A stretch of DNA of 45,047 nt from Bacteroidales bacterium (GTDB lineage: Bacteria; Bacteroidota; Bacteroidia; Bacteroidales; UBA7960): NCBI GenBank assembly GCA_007129945.1, contig SKUN01000123.1, positions 1 to 45,047 of the forward strand, written 5' to 3'. The position numbers and the translations under genes are program-made. Position 1 is the first letter of the stretch. Every line of letters begins with the position of its first letter. Shown here one piece after another: positions 1-8,662 of this stretch. The notes beneath the pieces were generated by a model, which saw nothing but the letters and a program-made list of their open reading frames with translations, did not search any database and was not told the origin of the DNA.

Positions 1-896
1 CCCAGCCTTTTTCCGGTGTGGAACACATCATAGTATTGCTTTTTCTTTTCAGCCGGTGCGTGTTTCATGTTGTTGTCAAGCGCTGCCACCAACTCGTCAC
101 TGAACTGCCGGCGGATAAGGGGTGTCAGCAAGAAGCCGGGAAGAAAAAAACGGGAAAAAGGGAAGAGGCTGACGGATTTGATCCCCTTTTTCCTGCAAAC
201 TTTCTGACCCTCCTTTAATGCGTTAATATATTGGCGGATGAGCAGTTTGTTTGAAGCAAACAATCTTGCCCCGCCGGCTTTGTTGATCAGGGCCGGTTGA
301 ATGGCTGATACCAGGTAACGGGTGGGCAGCCAGTCTTTAATGTCCTTATTGATTTTTGGCTCCATTCCCGCAGCTTCCATAATTTCTGCAGTTTTTTTCA
401 GTCTTTCGGTGACTTTCTTGTCTGCTTCTCCAAGGATGGTATGCCCCCTTTTGAACAGATGACAATTGATGCCGTTTTCTGTGGGGCTTCCGGTGACAAT
501 GTCCGGAAATCCAAAAAAACATTTTCCTTTAGGGAATATTTTATTCACGCTTTTTACTTCTTCCCACATGTTGCCAAGCAGAAGGACGTCGGCCTTGCCT
601 GCGTGTTTGGCAATGTAGGGCAAGGCATCCGACCATTGGTTGCTTCTGACGGATACAATGATCAGGTCATAGGGGCTGTTGGAATCAAGACGGTCTATAA
701 CATTGGGCCTGAATACAGATTGTCCGTAATCTTCCGTCTGACTGCGCAGATCTGTGTAGTTTACAGGAACTCCCGAGTTCGTATATCTTACCATGCGCTG
801 TTTACGCACAAACAAGGTGATGTCGTATCCCGCTTCCTGTAACTGCCATGCATAGGTGGTGCCTATGACGCCGGCACCGAAGACCAGTATTTTCAT
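1..896 (-). CDS. 2-dehydropantoate 2-reductase family protein, 3' end cut by window edge
   Basis: The minus strand is open from an ATG at 894-896 to the left edge (about 298 codons, no stop seen), so the C-terminus lies outside the window. The product starts MKILVFGAGVIGTTYAW, with the GxGxxG NAD(P)-binding loop at residues 7-12 of a Rossmann fold. This and the overall sequence fit the ketopantoate reductase (PanE/ApbA) family, which reduces 2-dehydropantoate to pantoate with NADPH on the way to coenzyme A. Family members also include paralogues of unknown substrate, so no symbol is given. It is divergent from recG, with about 115 bp between the two starts. The family is quite certain; the exact substrate is not. 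Confidence 0.85.
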   Translation of the reverse strand, partial: MKILVFGAGVIGTTYAWQLQEAGYDITLFVRKQRMVRYTNSGVPVNYTDLRSQTEDYGQSVFRPNVIDRLDSNSPYDLIIVSVRSNQWSDALPYIAKHAGKADVLLLGNMWEEVKSVNKIFPKGKCFFGFPDIVTGSPTENGINCHLFKRGHTILGEADKKVTERLKKTAEIMEAAGMEPKINKDIKDWLPTRYLVSAIQPALINKAGGARLFASNKLLIRQYINALKEGQKVCRKKGIKSVSLFPFSRFFLPGFLLTPLIRRQFSDELVAALDNNMKHAPAEKKKQYYDVFHTGKRL

Positions 897-935
897 AAAA
901 GAGATTTTCTTGTTGGATATACTGCTAGCTATTGT

Positions 936-943
936 CAAAAATA
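936..943 (-). promoter_or_regulatory. Candidate -7 box for the ketopantoate reductase gene
   Basis: The minus strand reads TATTTTTG, a full match to the Bacteroidetes -7 consensus TAnnTTTG, 40 bases upstream of the ATG. No clear TTG is seen at the usual -33 distance, so this is a weak call. Confidence 0.35.
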
Positions 944-1011
944 ACAACAGTTCCGCAGATTTTACATTATTTTTACCCCTTGATTGCAAAAAACATCTGG
1001 GGGAATTCATA

Positions 1012-3129
1012 ATGACAGATACAGACCGGCAGGATTACCTGGATACACCCATAGAGTTCCTGAAGGGGGTTGGCCCCAAACGTGCTGAGCTCCTGAGGAA
1101 AGAATTGGATATTCATTCATTCCGGGACTTGCTGACTTTTTTCCCTTTCCGGTATATTGACAGGAGCCGGTTTTATACAATCGGGGAAATCCGTGACCAG
1201 ATGCCTTATGTGCAGGTCAGGGGAATGATCTCAGATGTTCGTCTGCACGGCAAGCATCGTACCACAAGAATGACAGCCACGTTGTCTGACTCCACCGGTC
1301 AGATGGAGCTGGTCTGGTTCCGTGGGTTTAAATGGCTGAAAGACCGTTTTAAGCCGGGTGTGGAATACATCGTATTTGGAAAGCCCACCCTGTTTGGTAA
1401 ACGGTTCAATATCGCCCATCCCGAGGTGGAGCCGGTGACGCCGGGAGCAATTAATCAGGGCTCTGCCATGCAGCCTGTGTATAACTCCACAGAGAAACTT
1501 GGGTCGATGGGTCTCGACAGCAGGGGCATTGCCAAACTGGTAAAAAATTTACTGGTGGTAGTTAAGGATCATCTTGCCGAAACACTTCCACCCGGAATAC
1601 TGTCCTCTCTCAGGTTGCCGGCAAGGGAGGAGGCTTTGCTCCATATCCATTTCCCGGCTGATGACAGGATGCTGAAACGGGCCACTGCACGTCTCAAGTT
1701 TGAAGAGTTGTTTTTTATTCAGTTGAACCTGCTGCGGCATAAACTGATCCGGAACGAGAAATCCAAGAGTCATATTTTTCCTGGCCTGAATGATTATTTT
1801 AACGGGTTTTACCGGGAAAAGCTTTCTTTTGAGTTGACAGCCGCCCAGAAAAAAGTGTTGAAAGAGATCAGGGGAGATACCCTTTCCGGGAAACAAATGA
1901 ACCGCCTGCTTCAGGGGGATGTGGGAAGCGGTAAAACGGTGGTGGCTGTAATGAGTATGCTGATGGCCCTCGATAATGGTTTCCAGGCTTGCCTGATGGC
2001 TCCCACGGAAATCCTCGCTTTTCAGCATTATGAGTCGGTCACCGCCATGTTGTCGGAGCTGGGGATCCGGGTTGGCTTGCTGACGGGCTCCACCAAACAG
2101 GCTGATCGCCGTAAGTTATTGTCGGATGCCGCGGATGGTAGTCTTCACCTGTTGATCGGGACTCATGCCCTGCTGGAAGATATGGTGCAGTTTAAGGCAT
2201 TGGGGATGGTTGTGATTGACGAGCAGCACCGTTTCGGTGTGGCGCAGCGGGCCAGACTGTGGTCGAAGGGAAGCATGCCCCCCCACATACTGGTGATGAC
2301 GGCCACCCCGATTCCCCGTACTTTGGCCATGACGCTGTATGGTGACCTGGACGTGTCGGTAATTGACGAACTTCCCCCCGGCCGGAAGCCGATCCGCACG
2401 GTGCATCAATATGACAGGAATCGTCTGAAAGTGTTCGGATTTCTCCGCCAGGAGATTGAAAAAGGCCGGCAGGTGTATGTGGTGTATCCGCTGATCAGGG
2501 AGTCAGAGAAGCTCGACCTGAAAGATCTGAATGATGGGTATGAAAGCATTGTCAGGGAATTTCCCCCACCAGCTTACGGTGTCAGTATTGTACATGGTAA
2601 GATGAAACCGGCCGATAAGGATTATGAGATGCAGCGCTTTGTCAATGGTCAGACCCAGATAATGGTGGCTACCACGGTAATTGAGGTGGGGATTGATGTC
2701 CCCAATGCCAGCGTGATGGTCATTGAAAGTGCGGAGCGTTTCGGTCTGTCACAATTGCATCAGCTGAGAGGCCGGGTAGGCAGAGGTGCCGATCAGTCAT
2801 TCTGTGTGCTGATGTCGAAGGATGAATTGAGTGCCGACGCACGGAAGCGCCTGGGGGTGATGGTGGAAACCAATGACGGGTTCCGCATTGCTGAAACCGA
2901 TCTGCAGCTGCGCGGTCCGGGCGATCTGCAGGGTACGCAGCAGAGTGGCGTACTGGACCTGAAGATCGCAGATCTGGCGAGGGACGAACAGGTTTTAAAA
3001 TACGCACGCCGGCAGGCAATGGATCTGCTTAAAAAAGATCCGGGATTAAGCTTTCCGGATCACAGGATGGTCAAATGGCAGCTTGAGCGTTTGTTCCCCC
3101 GGCAGTTATTCTGGAGCCGCATCAGCTAA
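1012..3129 (+). CDS. recG: ATP-dependent DNA helicase RecG
   Basis: RecG remodels stalled replication forks and branch-migrates Holliday junctions. The frame is open from 856, but the ATG at 1012 (MTDTDRQDYLDTPIEFLKGVG) gives 705 aa, close to the usual family length of about 700, and begins with the typical FLKGVGPKRAELL wedge-region segment. An OB-fold wedge domain occupies about residues 60-170. Helicase motif I GDVGSGKT lies near residue 303, the DEQH box near 403, and the C-terminal HQLRGRVGRG motif near 583. Upstream in-frame codons are rich in Ile, Leu and Asn and look non-coding. The gene stands alone, divergent from the reductase gene and ending at a terminator. Nothing is missing. 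Confidence 0.96.
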   Translation: MTDTDRQDYLDTPIEFLKGVGPKRAELLRKELDIHSFRDLLTFFPFRYIDRSRFYTIGEIRDQMPYVQVRGMISDVRLHGKHRTTRMTATLSDSTGQMELVWFRGFKWLKDRFKPGVEYIVFGKPTLFGKRFNIAHPEVEPVTPGAINQGSAMQPVYNSTEKLGSMGLDSRGIAKLVKNLLVVVKDHLAETLPPGILSSLRLPAREEALLHIHFPADDRMLKRATARLKFEELFFIQLNLLRHKLIRNEKSKSHIFPGLNDYFNGFYREKLSFELTAAQKKVLKEIRGDTLSGKQMNRLLQGDVGSGKTVVAVMSMLMALDNGFQACLMAPTEILAFQHYESVTAMLSELGIRVGLLTGSTKQADRRKLLSDAADGSLHLLIGTHALLEDMVQFKALGMVVIDEQHRFGVAQRARLWSKGSMPPHILVMTATPIPRTLAMTLYGDLDVSVIDELPPGRKPIRTVHQYDRNRLKVFGFLRQEIEKGRQVYVVYPLIRESEKLDLKDLNDGYESIVREFPPPAYGVSIVHGKMKPADKDYEMQRFVNGQTQIMVATTVIEVGIDVPNASVMVIESAERFGLSQLHQLRGRVGRGADQSFCVLMSKDELSADARKRLGVMVETNDGFRIAETDLQLRGPGDLQGTQQSGVLDLKIADLARDEQVLKYARRQAMDLLKKDPGLSFPDHRMVKWQLERLFPRQLFWSRIS

Positions 3130-3146
3130 GTGCTGACAACAATGCA

Positions 3147-3184
3147 TAAAAAAAGCCGCCTTTGTAAAAAGACGGCTTTTTTTA
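3147..3184. terminator. Bidirectional terminator between recG and tonB
   Basis: A run of A, then GCCGCC, a short loop, GACGGC and seven T form an A-stem-loop-T structure readable from both strands. It sits 18 bases after the recG stop and 18 bases after the end of the convergent tonB gene. Confidence 0.85.
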
Positions 3185-3201
3185 TGTGCAGGATCCGGTC
3201 A

Positions 3202-3879
3202 TTAATTCAGTCTGAACCGGATGGGCATGTTAAACTGCACCCTTACTGGCTGGCCTCTCTGGCGGCCGGGCTCCCAGCGGGGCATCATTTGTACAACTCT
3301 TACGGCTTCCTGGTCGCATCCGCCACCGATACCGCGCAGTATCTGAACGTCAGTAACACTTCCGTCCGTTTCTACCACAAAGGTGACAAACACTGTTCCC
3401 TGAATACCGGCTTCGCGTGCCATCTGGGGATACCGAAGATTGTCCTCAAGAAACTTTTGCCTGGCTTCTTCGCCGCCCGGAAATTGGGGCTGGTCTTCCA
3501 CAACGGTAAAAATGACATCTTCATCCACCTCCTCTTCTTCTTCGAACTGGATGGGTGTAAACTCCTGGACCTCAGTAAATACGTCGGCATCCATATCAAT
3601 GGTGAACTCCTCTTCCAGTTCCACATCGTCATCAACGATGATCAGCTCCTGAGAAGGTTCCGGCGGAGGCGGCGGTGGGGGTTGTTCCTGCCTGGTAATC
3701 GGGATGTCTTCTTCCTCAATGAAGTCAATCTCCAGTGTGCCGAGGCTGACTTCCGGCCGCTCGTAGTGCTTCCATTCAAAAGCAACCAATGCCGCACCAA
3801 GCGCTATCGCAATCCCGATCTGCAAAAAGGTACGCTTTTTGCCTTCAAGGTCTGCTTTCGGTGTTTTTTTTGCTTCCAT
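3202..3879 (-). CDS. Energy transducer TonB
   Basis: TonB spans the periplasm and passes proton-motive energy from ExbB/ExbD to TonB-dependent outer membrane receptors. The 225-aa product has a short cytoplasmic N-terminus, one membrane anchor at about residues 18-36, a proline run (PPPPPPPEP) and a long acidic linker. Its C-terminal TonB domain starts near residue 130 (QPQFPGGEEARQKFL, YPQMAREAGIQGTVFV, then MPRWEPG). This is the layout of Bacteroidetes TonB proteins. The linker is unusually rich in Glu and Asp rather than the Lys/Pro of enterobacterial TonB. exbB/exbD are not adjacent, so it is one of probably several TonB paralogues. Confidence 0.93.
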   Translation of the reverse strand: MEAKKTPKADLEGKKRTFLQIGIAIALGAALVAFEWKHYERPEVSLGTLEIDFIEEEDIPITRQEQPPPPPPPEPSQELIIVDDDVELEEEFTIDMDADVFTEVQEFTPIQFEEEEEVDEDVIFTVVEDQPQFPGGEEARQKFLEDNLRYPQMAREAGIQGTVFVTFVVETDGSVTDVQILRGIGGGCDQEAVRVVQMMPRWEPGRQRGQPVRVQFNMPIRFRLN

Positions 3880-3956
3880 AATAGTTCCTGTCTGGTTGGT
3901 TTTTTAGCTGTTTCCTATGTTAATTGGTCTGAAAATGATCGTCAAAAAAGAGTTTG

Positions 3957-3986
3957 CTAATATACAAAGTATTTTGCAAAAGTCAA
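3957..3986 (-). promoter_or_regulatory. Probable tonB promoter
   Basis: On the minus strand TTG (3984-3986) is followed after exactly 19 bases by TATATTAG (3957-3964), seven of eight matches to TAnnTTTG. It lies 78 bases upstream of the tonB ATG and overlaps the stop codon of the preceding VanZ-like gene. Confidence 0.55.
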
Positions 3987-4393
3987 TCAGGTTCATTTTT
4001 TTCCTGAAAATCAAACATTTTCCTGAACAATTGTGCTGATACAATGACTCCAAAAATCGTTCCAAAGCCATTTGCCATGGCATCAGGTACATTGCCATGG
4101 CGATCGCTCAGGCAACAATATTGAAAATATTCTGTGACAACGCCGAAAACGATTCCCATGGCAATGCACAGCATCAGCTCTTTGCTGTGAAGACTCCCTC
4201 CCCCGCGTTTCTTCCGAAAACCATTCACCAGTAATGTGCCCAAAACAGCAAAAAGCCCAAAATGGACTACTTTGTCAATATGCGGGAATTTCAGCAGATC
4301 ACTATCCGGGATGTTCTCTCCCGGATAGGCTATGGCAAGCAATATGACCATCCCCCATAATATGGCAGGAATAAAGCTCTGATGGTTTCGCAC
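3983..4393 (-). CDS. VanZ-like family membrane protein
   Basis: This small integral membrane protein (136 aa, GTG start, MRNHQSFIPAILWG) has four predicted hydrophobic segments at about residues 8-24, 44-60, 73-90 and 105-122. The signature features of VanZ-like proteins are visible: the early conserved DKVVHFGLFAVLG segment, then a late R-x8-D-x2-A-N-x3-G pattern (RHGNVPDAMANGFGTIFG). VanZ was first known from low-level teicoplanin resistance; most family members have no established role. It starts 27 bases after the gcvH stop and is probably cotranscribed with it. The function in this organism is unknown. Confidence 0.8.
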   Translation of the reverse strand: MRNHQSFIPAILWGMVILLAIAYPGENIPDSDLLKFPHIDKVVHFGLFAVLGTLLVNGFRKKRGGGSLHSKELMLCIAMGIVFGVVTEYFQYCCLSDRHGNVPDAMANGFGTIFGVIVSAQLFRKMFDFQEKNEPD

Positions 4394-4420
4394 ACAGATT
4401 TGGGTGAGTGTTTTTTCCTG

Positions 4421-4801
4421 TCAGGCGTCTACGAGTTCTTTGTATTGTTCAGCATCAAGCAGGTCATCTGTTTCTGACTTGTCTGCAATCTTAATTTTAA
4501 TGATCCAGCCCTTACCGTAGGGGTCTTTATTGATCGTGTCAGGGGCGGATTCAAGCTCCTCGTTGAATGCGGTGATTTCACCGCCAATGGGCATGAACAG
4601 GTCTGATACCGTTTTCACAGCTTCGATGGTTCCGAAAGTTTCCTCTTTGTCAAGGCTTTCGCCTTCAGTATCAACTTCTACGAAAACCACATCTCCGAGT
4701 TCACCCTGGGCAAAGTCTGTAATGCCCACAGTGGCGGTGTCGCCTTCAATTTTTACCCATTCATGGTCTTTGGTGTACTTAAGGTTGTCGGGAATATTCA
4801 T
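4421..4801 (-). CDS. gcvH: Glycine cleavage system H protein
   Basis: GcvH is the lipoylated carrier that shuttles the aminomethyl group between the P, T and L proteins during glycine breakdown. The 126-aa product is full length ([20 protein letters not shown]), with the lipoylation site Lys63 in [11 protein letters not shown] and the conserved [10 protein letters not shown] segment near the C-terminus. The other gcv genes are absent from the window, so the gene is detached from its partners, as is common in Bacteroidetes. It has its own promoter and precedes the VanZ-like gene. Confidence 0.96.
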   Translation of the reverse strand: MNIPDNLKYTKDHEWVKIEGDTATVGITDFAQGELGDVVFVEVDTEGESLDKEETFGTIEAVKTVSDLFMPIGGEITAFNEELESAPDTINKDPYGKGWIIKIKIADKSETDDLLDAEQYKELVDA

Positions 4802-4837
4802 TGTTCGGGGATTTAGTGATTACAACAAGTGTTTCTT

Positions 4838-4880
4838 GGTTGTATCGCCAAAAATACAACCTTTTTTCTTCCTGCAAAAA
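4838..4880 (-). promoter_or_regulatory. gcvH promoter overlapped by an 8-bp inverted repeat
   Basis: On the minus strand TTTTTG (4875-4880), 18 bases and TATTTTTG (4849-4856) form a full promoter. A perfect inverted repeat, GGTTGTAT (4838-4845) and ATACAACC (4854-4861) around an 8-base gap, covers the -7 box. It could be an operator or a hairpin at the start of the transcript. Confidence 0.65.
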
Positions 4881-4991
4881 TTATATGCAGTTGAAATCGC
4901 GGGGCAGTGGAAGTTTTTGATCCGGTATCGGCGGTTAACGGATCGCGGGACAAGCACGGCAGCACAGCGCAACTCTTATGGGCAATCACAA

Positions 4992-5312
4992 TCAGAGCAA
5001 ACCCAGTTCGAGCTTTGCGGCCTCTGAGATATTATCCGTGGACCATGGCGGGTCAAATACCAGGTCAATCCTGGCTTTTCTGACCCCGTCCACCTGCTCA
5101 ACGGCTTCCTCCACCCTGGCCGGCATTTCGTCAGCCACCGGGCAATTGGGGTTGGTAAGGGTCATGGTGATATCCACCACGCCGTCGCGGTCAATACTGA
5201 TATTGTAAATAAGCCCCAGGTCATAAACATTGACGGGGATCTCAGGGTCAAATACTGTTTTGAGGGCTTCAATGACCTGCTCTTCTTGCGGGGTGTCTGA
5301 TGGTTGCTGCAT
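4992..5312 (-). CDS. sufT: SUF-associated MIP18/DUF59 family protein (SufT-like)
   Basis: This 106-aa single-domain protein of the MIP18/DUF59 family carries the characteristic DPEIPVNVYDLGLIY segment (about residues 22-36) and the late TLTNPNCPVADEMP motif with its conserved cysteine. Members in SUF operons help mature or deliver Fe-S clusters. It is the last gene of the suf operon, 86 bases after the sufE stop. The gap holds a 24-bp tandem repeat. It is equally likely to be named PaaD-like in automatic annotation; the operon position favours an Fe-S role. Confidence 0.85.
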   Translation of the reverse strand: MQQPSDTPQEEQVIEALKTVFDPEIPVNVYDLGLIYNISIDRDGVVDITMTLTNPNCPVADEMPARVEEAVEQVDGVRKARIDLVFDPPWSTDNISEAAKLELGLL

Positions 5313-5332
5313 AGGGATTATTTTTTACGGGT

Positions 5333-5397
5333 GATGCCGGACCCCGTTAACGGGTTGATGCCGGACCCCGTTAATGGGTTGATGCCGGACCCCGATG
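5333..5397. repeat. 24-bp tandem repeat, about 2.7 copies, between sufE and sufT
   Basis: Copies start at 5333, 5357 and 5381 (the last partial). The unit is GATGCCGGACCCCGTTAACG followed by GGTT, with one base changed in copy 2. Each unit contains the near-palindrome ACCCCGTTAACGGGT, so the RNA could form successive hairpins between sufE and sufT. Confidence 0.9.
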
Positions 5398-5398
5398 G

Positions 5399-5818
5399 TT
5401 ACATTTTAGAGAAAGCCAGCGCATAAAGCTTCATTTGCTTGATCATGTTGACCAGGCCATTGGAGCGTGTTTGTGACAGATGCTCCTTCAGGCCGATCTC
5501 ATCGATAAAGGATAGTTCGGTGTCCACGATCTCTTTCGGAGGCTGGCCGGAAAGGACTTCGATCAGGAGTGCGGCGATCCCTTTGGTGATAAGGGCATCG
5601 CTGTCAGCGGTGTAAATCACTTTCCCATCCTGATAGTCGGCATGAAGCCACACGCGCGACTGACAACCTTTGATCATGTATTTTTCTGTTTTATATTCTT
5701 CTTTGATCAGGGAGATGGATTTGCCCAGTTCGATGATATAATTGTATTTGTCCATCCAGTCATCGAACATCTCAAAATCGCTGATGATCTTTTGTTCTTT
5801 TTCTTTAATGGTGGTCAT
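5399..5818 (-). CDS. sufE: Cysteine desulfuration protein SufE
   Basis: SufE accepts persulfide sulfur from SufS and hands it to the SufBCD scaffold. The 139-aa product has the family layout: helices, then the acceptor Cys52 in KGCQSRVW, and a C-terminal SQTRSNGLVNMIKQMK segment. The start (MTTIKEKEQKIISDF) overlaps the end of the upstream 64-aa ORF by 14 bases. It lies downstream of sufS, its partner. Confidence 0.96.
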   Translation of the reverse strand: MTTIKEKEQKIISDFEMFDDWMDKYNYIIELGKSISLIKEEYKTEKYMIKGCQSRVWLHADYQDGKVIYTADSDALITKGIAALLIEVLSGQPPKEIVDTELSFIDEIGLKEHLSQTRSNGLVNMIKQMKLYALAFSKM

Positions 5819-5999
5819 TCTCCTTTTGTTTAGGTGTTGATGATAGTGTCCACTGCATCAGGGTGTTTTTTTCTTCCTCATCCAGGTTCAAATCGGTGGC
5901 GGTTTTGAATGGGGTGGGGCGTACCAGTACCAGGAAGAGCCGGCCGTACAGGCGATTCAGTCCGTGAAAATATTTTCTTGCCTGATCTTGTTGTTGCAT
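5805..5999 (-). CDS. Small hypothetical protein in the suf operon
   Basis: This 64-aa ORF (MQQQDQARKYFHGLNRLYGR) fills the gap between sufS (stop at 6014, 14 bases upstream) and sufE (14-base overlap). No known domain is recognised. It is hydrophilic at both ends, with a short hydrophobic patch (RLFLVLV). The fit between two tightly spaced suf genes suggests it may be translated, but it could also be a shadow of a degenerate spacer. Confidence 0.4.
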   Translation of the reverse strand: MQQQDQARKYFHGLNRLYGRLFLVLVRPTPFKTATDLNLDEEEKNTLMQWTLSSTPKQKENDHH

Positions 6000-6013
6000 G
6001 GCTGACGGGTTGT

Positions 6014-7231
6014 TTATCCGAACATCTCCCTGACGGTGGCAAGGCCTTTAATTAGTGTATCAATTTCCTGTCGTGTGTTATATACGGCAAATGATATTCT
6101 GATGGTTCCCGGAATGCTGAAGTAGTCAAGGACCGGCTGTACACAGTGATGGCCGGTCCGCACCGCGATCCCCAGTTTGTCGAGAATGGTGCCTGCATCG
6201 TAGGGGTGAATGTCGCCCGGCAGGAACGAAATCGCCCCTGCCCGGTGTTCCGGTGTCCCGATGAATCGGATTCCGTCAACGTTTTTAAGCCCTTCGAGCG
6301 CGTATTGAAGCAAGTCGCTTTCGTGGGCGGAAATGGCATCATGCCCTGTTTCACTGATAAAATTCATGGCAGCTTCCAGACCAAGCACCCCGGCCACATT
6401 GGGGGTGCCTGCTTCAAACTTAAAGGGCAGGTCGTTATAGGTGGTTTTTTCAAAACTCACGTCTTTTATCATTTCACCACCGCTCTGATAAGGGGGCATT
6501 TGTTCCAGCCACTTTTCTTTGCCGTACAATACGCCAATCCCCATCGGGCCGTACATCTTGTGCCCGGAAAAACAGTAGAAATCACAATCAAGTGCCTGCA
6601 CATCAACGGGCATATGAGGAGTAGCCTGTGCCCCGTCAACCAGTACGGGGATTTCTTTCCGGTGGGCAGCTTCAATGATTTCCCTGACAGGATTGATGGT
6701 GCCAAGTGCATTACTTACATGGGTGATGGCAACCAGCCGGGTTTTCTCGTTGAGTAACTTATGGTATTCAGGTATGATGAGCTCCCCTTTCTGGTTAATG
6801 GGGATCACTTTGAGACTTGCCTGGTGTTCCTGGCAGGCGATCTGCCATGGAACAATGTTGGAGTGATGCTCCATGGCCGAAATCAGGATTTCGTCACCGG
6901 GTTTCAGAATTTTTTTGCAGAAAGAGTGGGCCACCAGGTTGATGGATTCTGTGGTGCCCCGGGTAAATACAACCTCATGGGGGTGCATTGCATTGATAAA
7001 AGAAGCCGTGGTTTTTCTGGCCTGTTCATAGGCGTCTGTGGCCATCTGGCTCAAAAAGTGTGCGCCCCGGTGGATGTTGCTGTTTTCGGTTTCGTAATAT
7101 TTTTGGAGCCGTTCAATGACCACCTTCGGTTTCTGGGTGGTAGCGGCATTGTCAAAATAGACCAGGGGACGGTTATTGACCTCCATGGAAAGTATGGGGA
7201 ACTGTTTACGAAGTTGTTCAATCTTACTCAC
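6014..7231 (-). CDS. sufS: Cysteine desulfurase SufS
   Basis: This PLP enzyme releases sulfur from cysteine as an enzyme-bound persulfide for Fe-S assembly. The 405-aa protein matches the group II (SufS/CsdA) family: PLP-binding Lys225 in FSGHKMYGP, EHHSNIVPW, and catalytic Cys363 in RTGHHCVQP on a short loop typical of SufS rather than IscS. The start is GTG (MSKIEQLRKQFPIL), 18 bases after the sufD stop. Confidence 0.97.
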   Translation of the reverse strand: MSKIEQLRKQFPILSMEVNNRPLVYFDNAATTQKPKVVIERLQKYYETENSNIHRGAHFLSQMATDAYEQARKTTASFINAMHPHEVVFTRGTTESINLVAHSFCKKILKPGDEILISAMEHHSNIVPWQIACQEHQASLKVIPINQKGELIIPEYHKLLNEKTRLVAITHVSNALGTINPVREIIEAAHRKEIPVLVDGAQATPHMPVDVQALDCDFYCFSGHKMYGPMGIGVLYGKEKWLEQMPPYQSGGEMIKDVSFEKTTYNDLPFKFEAGTPNVAGVLGLEAAMNFISETGHDAISAHESDLLQYALEGLKNVDGIRFIGTPEHRAGAISFLPGDIHPYDAGTILDKLGIAVRTGHHCVQPVLDYFSIPGTIRISFAVYNTRQEIDTLIKGLATVREMFG

Positions 7232-7249
7232 AGAGCAATTGTTTTTGAT

Positions 7250-8656
7250 TTATAATTTGCCCGGGTCGATGTTGAATGTGGTGGGCTCCTTGCTGTTACA
7301 ATGCAGCATGCACTGGTCACAGATTGACAATTCTCCCTTCAGTCGCTTCTCGACCATGTGTTGGATTCGTTCGCGCAGGGCATCGATTTTTATTTCGCTG
7401 ACCACCTCCCCTGCAAAAGCGATCATCATCAGTTGCCTGGCTGATCGTTCGCAAAGACCGCGTGACCGCATGTAAAACATGGCTTCAGGATCCAGCTGCC
7501 CTACTGTGGCACCGTGGGAGCATTTGACATCGTCCGCATAAATTTCCAGGTGTGGCTGGGTGTTGGCCCTGGCCTCATCAGTAAGCAGAATGTTGTGATT
7601 GTTCTGATGAGCCTCGGTTTGCTGGGAATGTCTTTGTACCATCACCTTGCCGGAGAAAACGGCCGTTGCTTCATCATCCAGAATTCCCTTGTATAATTGA
7701 TTGCTGTAGCAGGAATGTTCGCGGTGATCAATGTAGAGCTGGTTGTCTACATGCTGGTTGCTGTCCACCAGGTAAAGTCCGTAATGTTCAGACCGGCAGC
7801 CGGTGCCTGCAATGGCCACATCCAGGATGTTTTTGGTGAAGCCCCCGTTCAGTGTAATGATGTTGCTGTAAAGTCTGCTGGATGCATCCTGATGAAAGAA
7901 GTTACTGGTCACCAGGGCGGAATTACGCCCCTTGTTTTGAATTTTATAATGGGATACTGCTGCTCCCTCCCCGGCATAGGTTTCCATTACCGTATTGGTA
8001 AAGCTGATATTGTGGGTAAGGGAGTGGTCGCAATGCACCAGTGTCAGTTCTGCGTTGTTCTCTGCAATGACGAGATGACGTGGCTGCAAAAAGACCGGGT
8101 ATTCAGTGTTCACAATGTTGATCAGCTGAATCGGCTTCTCCACTTTCACCCCCTCGGGCACGTATATGAATAACCCGTCCTGCACAAAGGCTGTGTTAAG
8201 GGCGGCCAGCGTATGGGTCTCCGTTTTAACGGCTTTCCCGTAATACCGGTCTACCAGTTCCGGGTAAACCTCCATGGCTTTTGCCAGGCTTCCTATTATG
8301 GTGCCGTCAGGCAGTTGGGTCAGGGGAGCATGCTTATACACAAACCATCCGTTCAGCAGGGTAATGCTGAAGGTGTCCAGGTCGTAAACGTCACAGGTAA
8401 ATATTTTATCCACATCCATGTGACGGCTTTGGTTGCTGAAATCGAATACAAACTCCGTGTTTAGCAACGGAGTCAGGTCAGTAAACCGCCAGTTTTCCTG
8501 ATTCGTTTCCGGAAACCCGTTCTCGCGGAAGCGTGAAAAGGCATGTTTGCGCAGCCTGTTCACGAAAGGTGTGGCCTTTCCCCGGATGGCTTCCTGCTCC
8601 TGTTGGTAAAGCTCCAGCAACCTGTCTTTTAATAATGTTGTATGTACGGTATCCAT
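7250..8656 (-). CDS. sufD: Fe-S cluster assembly protein SufD
   Basis: SufD is a beta-helix subunit of the SufBC2D scaffold where clusters are built. The 468-aa product (MDTVHTTLLKDRLLELY) has the family C-terminus with the functionally important histidine in CSHGATVGQLDPEAMFYM and the helical RSARQLMMIAFAGEV tail. It begins only 6 bases after sufC ends. Confidence 0.96.
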   Translation of the reverse strand: MDTVHTTLLKDRLLELYQQEQEAIRGKATPFVNRLRKHAFSRFRENGFPETNQENWRFTDLTPLLNTEFVFDFSNQSRHMDVDKIFTCDVYDLDTFSITLLNGWFVYKHAPLTQLPDGTIIGSLAKAMEVYPELVDRYYGKAVKTETHTLAALNTAFVQDGLFIYVPEGVKVEKPIQLINIVNTEYPVFLQPRHLVIAENNAELTLVHCDHSLTHNISFTNTVMETYAGEGAAVSHYKIQNKGRNSALVTSNFFHQDASSRLYSNIITLNGGFTKNILDVAIAGTGCRSEHYGLYLVDSNQHVDNQLYIDHREHSCYSNQLYKGILDDEATAVFSGKVMVQRHSQQTEAHQNNHNILLTDEARANTQPHLEIYADDVKCSHGATVGQLDPEAMFYMRSRGLCERSARQLMMIAFAGEVVSEIKIDALRERIQHMVEKRLKGELSICDQCMLHCNSKEPTTFNIDPGKL

Positions 8657-8662
8657 GAAGGC

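Noticed and set aside
856-1011. The upstream extension of recG
   Set aside because: It would start inside the divergent reductase gene and has a composition unlike RecG; the family N-terminus begins just after 1012.
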